This document shows positions 62,963 through 64,000 of a DNA stretch of 64,000 bases, piece after piece. The stretch spans positions 116,876,869 to 116,940,868 of the forward strand of contig CM060843.1 in assembly GCA_030762175.1 (NCBI GenBank), given 5' to 3'. Position 1 is the first letter of the stretch; each line of letters starts with the position of its first letter. Made by a program: the position numbers and the translations under genes. The stretch comes from Metallyticus violacea. Taxonomy: Eukaryota; Arthropoda; Insecta; Mantodea; Metallyticidae. The notes under the pieces are model-generated. The model did no database searches and was not told the DNA's origin. It was given only the letters and a program-made list of their open reading frames with translations.

Positions 62963-64000
62963 CTATATTTGATAGTAAAATGTTCCTACATCTACAAGAG
63001 AAATTTTTCCAGTCAATAACTTTTCTCTCGCTATTTATCCTGTTCTATATATTATCTTAATTGGCAATTTGAAGGCTATATAAAGTTAATTCAAGTTAAA
63101 CAAAAATATTAGAACAAAAATACAATTGGTTATTATAACAAAACTTATTTTAAACGAAAATTTAACGAATAAACTTTAATTATTTGGATAATATGGATAT
63201 TGTTTCTAAATTTGTAATGCTGTTTTTAGTTACATATATCGCTAAATCAGGGATCCTACCTTAAATCACCACTTAGTCGCTCTTGTTACAATGAAGTTCT
63301 AGGACTCTGATTCGTGATCTTACAGCACACATTTAATGTGATTGCCGTCATTATCAAAGCCTGCACAATACTGTGCAAGGTATTTAGCAATACATTAGGA
63401 GTGATTGTCTCAATATCCCCCCTACAACTTCCTTGTATACTTCTCGTGACTTGCTGCGATGCTCATTCCTTTCCAGCATGCCCCATAGAAAGGATCCAGT
63501 GAAGGAAAGTTAGGTGAACTTATAGGCCAAAGTCCATTTCAAATAATACGATCTTCAAAAAAGGCAACAATTTTAACTGCTGTTAAAGACATGGTGACTG
63601 TCCCCGCAATAACAGCACAGGCAAATGGCTCACATTACGCCGAAGACAGCGAACAAGTATCGATCTTCTTTACACAGCTAGAGAGTGGCGCCACCATTTG
63701 CTCCTGTTTCTCATTCGCCATAAAGTTCCCGACCTGGGATTATTATTTTTAAAGTCAGAAGGAAAATCAGGGGCGAAAAATATATCATTACAATGTCCAG
63801 AATTTTACTAAAAATTTTACTTTCAGGAATTCACCATGTTTCAATAACGAAAAAAGCTGTTTAGAGCATAGTGTCATTTTATAATTCAACTTCATATTAA
63901 GCATTTAAATCAAACTTTCTTTCAGTTGTATTTTATATAGGATAAAATTATATATTATGTGTTGTAAATGGCTATTTGGTTAAATTAAATTATAACCATG
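62963..64000. other. Unassigned DNA at the window end
   Basis: AT-rich. The 63300-63720 part is less AT-rich and could be an old transposon, but no motif is clear. Confidence 0.4.

Overview
This window is eukaryotic nuclear DNA, almost certainly from an insect. Single short exons are separated by large AT-rich introns with GT/AG borders, and the rest is dominated by arthropod-type mobile elements: mariner, tRNA-derived SINEs, non-LTR retrotransposons, Penelope-like elements and a hAT remnant. The mix would fit a large polyneopteran genome such as a cockroach, but that is a guess. There is no operon structure, CRISPR array or bacterial-type gene.

One clear gene lies on the + strand from a predicted promoter near 11.05-11.26 kb to a poly(A) signal at 33.66 kb. 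I assembled it by hand from twelve coding exons (1200 nt, 399 codons plus stop). The frame stays open across every junction. The predicted protein has a short hydrophobic stretch near the N terminus, one complete LDL-receptor class A (LDLa) module and five tandem MIB/HERC2 modules. Each MIB/HERC2 module is split over two exons, and every intron from the LDLa exon onward is in phase 1. The RING, ZZ, ankyrin or HECT parts that usually accompany MIB/HERC2 modules in E3 ligases are absent. With a disulfide-rich LDLa and one further cysteine pair at the edges of the last module, the protein looks secreted or membrane-tethered rather than cytosolic.

About 14 kb downstream (47.09-49.02 kb) is a decayed paralogue of the first part of the gene: LDLa exon plus both exons of the first MIB/HERC2 module, with frameshifts, a lost cysteine and a mariner-type insertion. 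A foldback of about 200 bp follows directly.

Layout: 0-2.6 kb, non-LTR retrotransposon remnant with a SINE inserted just after its YADD motif, then a purine-rich block. 2.6-11 kb, mostly unassigned AT-rich DNA with four SINE or tRNA-like insertions. 11.05-33.7 kb, the LDLa/MIB gene, with introns holding hAT, mariner, non-LTR and SINE pieces and many microsatellites. 34.8-36.0 kb, mariner. 36.6-37.0 kb, possible Tc1 remnant. 37.3-39.9 kb, two related Penelope-like copies head to head. 41-43 kb, SINE and mariner remnants. 47-49.2 kb, pseudogene and foldback. 57.3-58.6 kb, a full-length 1296-bp mariner with 38-bp inverted repeats. The rest is unassigned.
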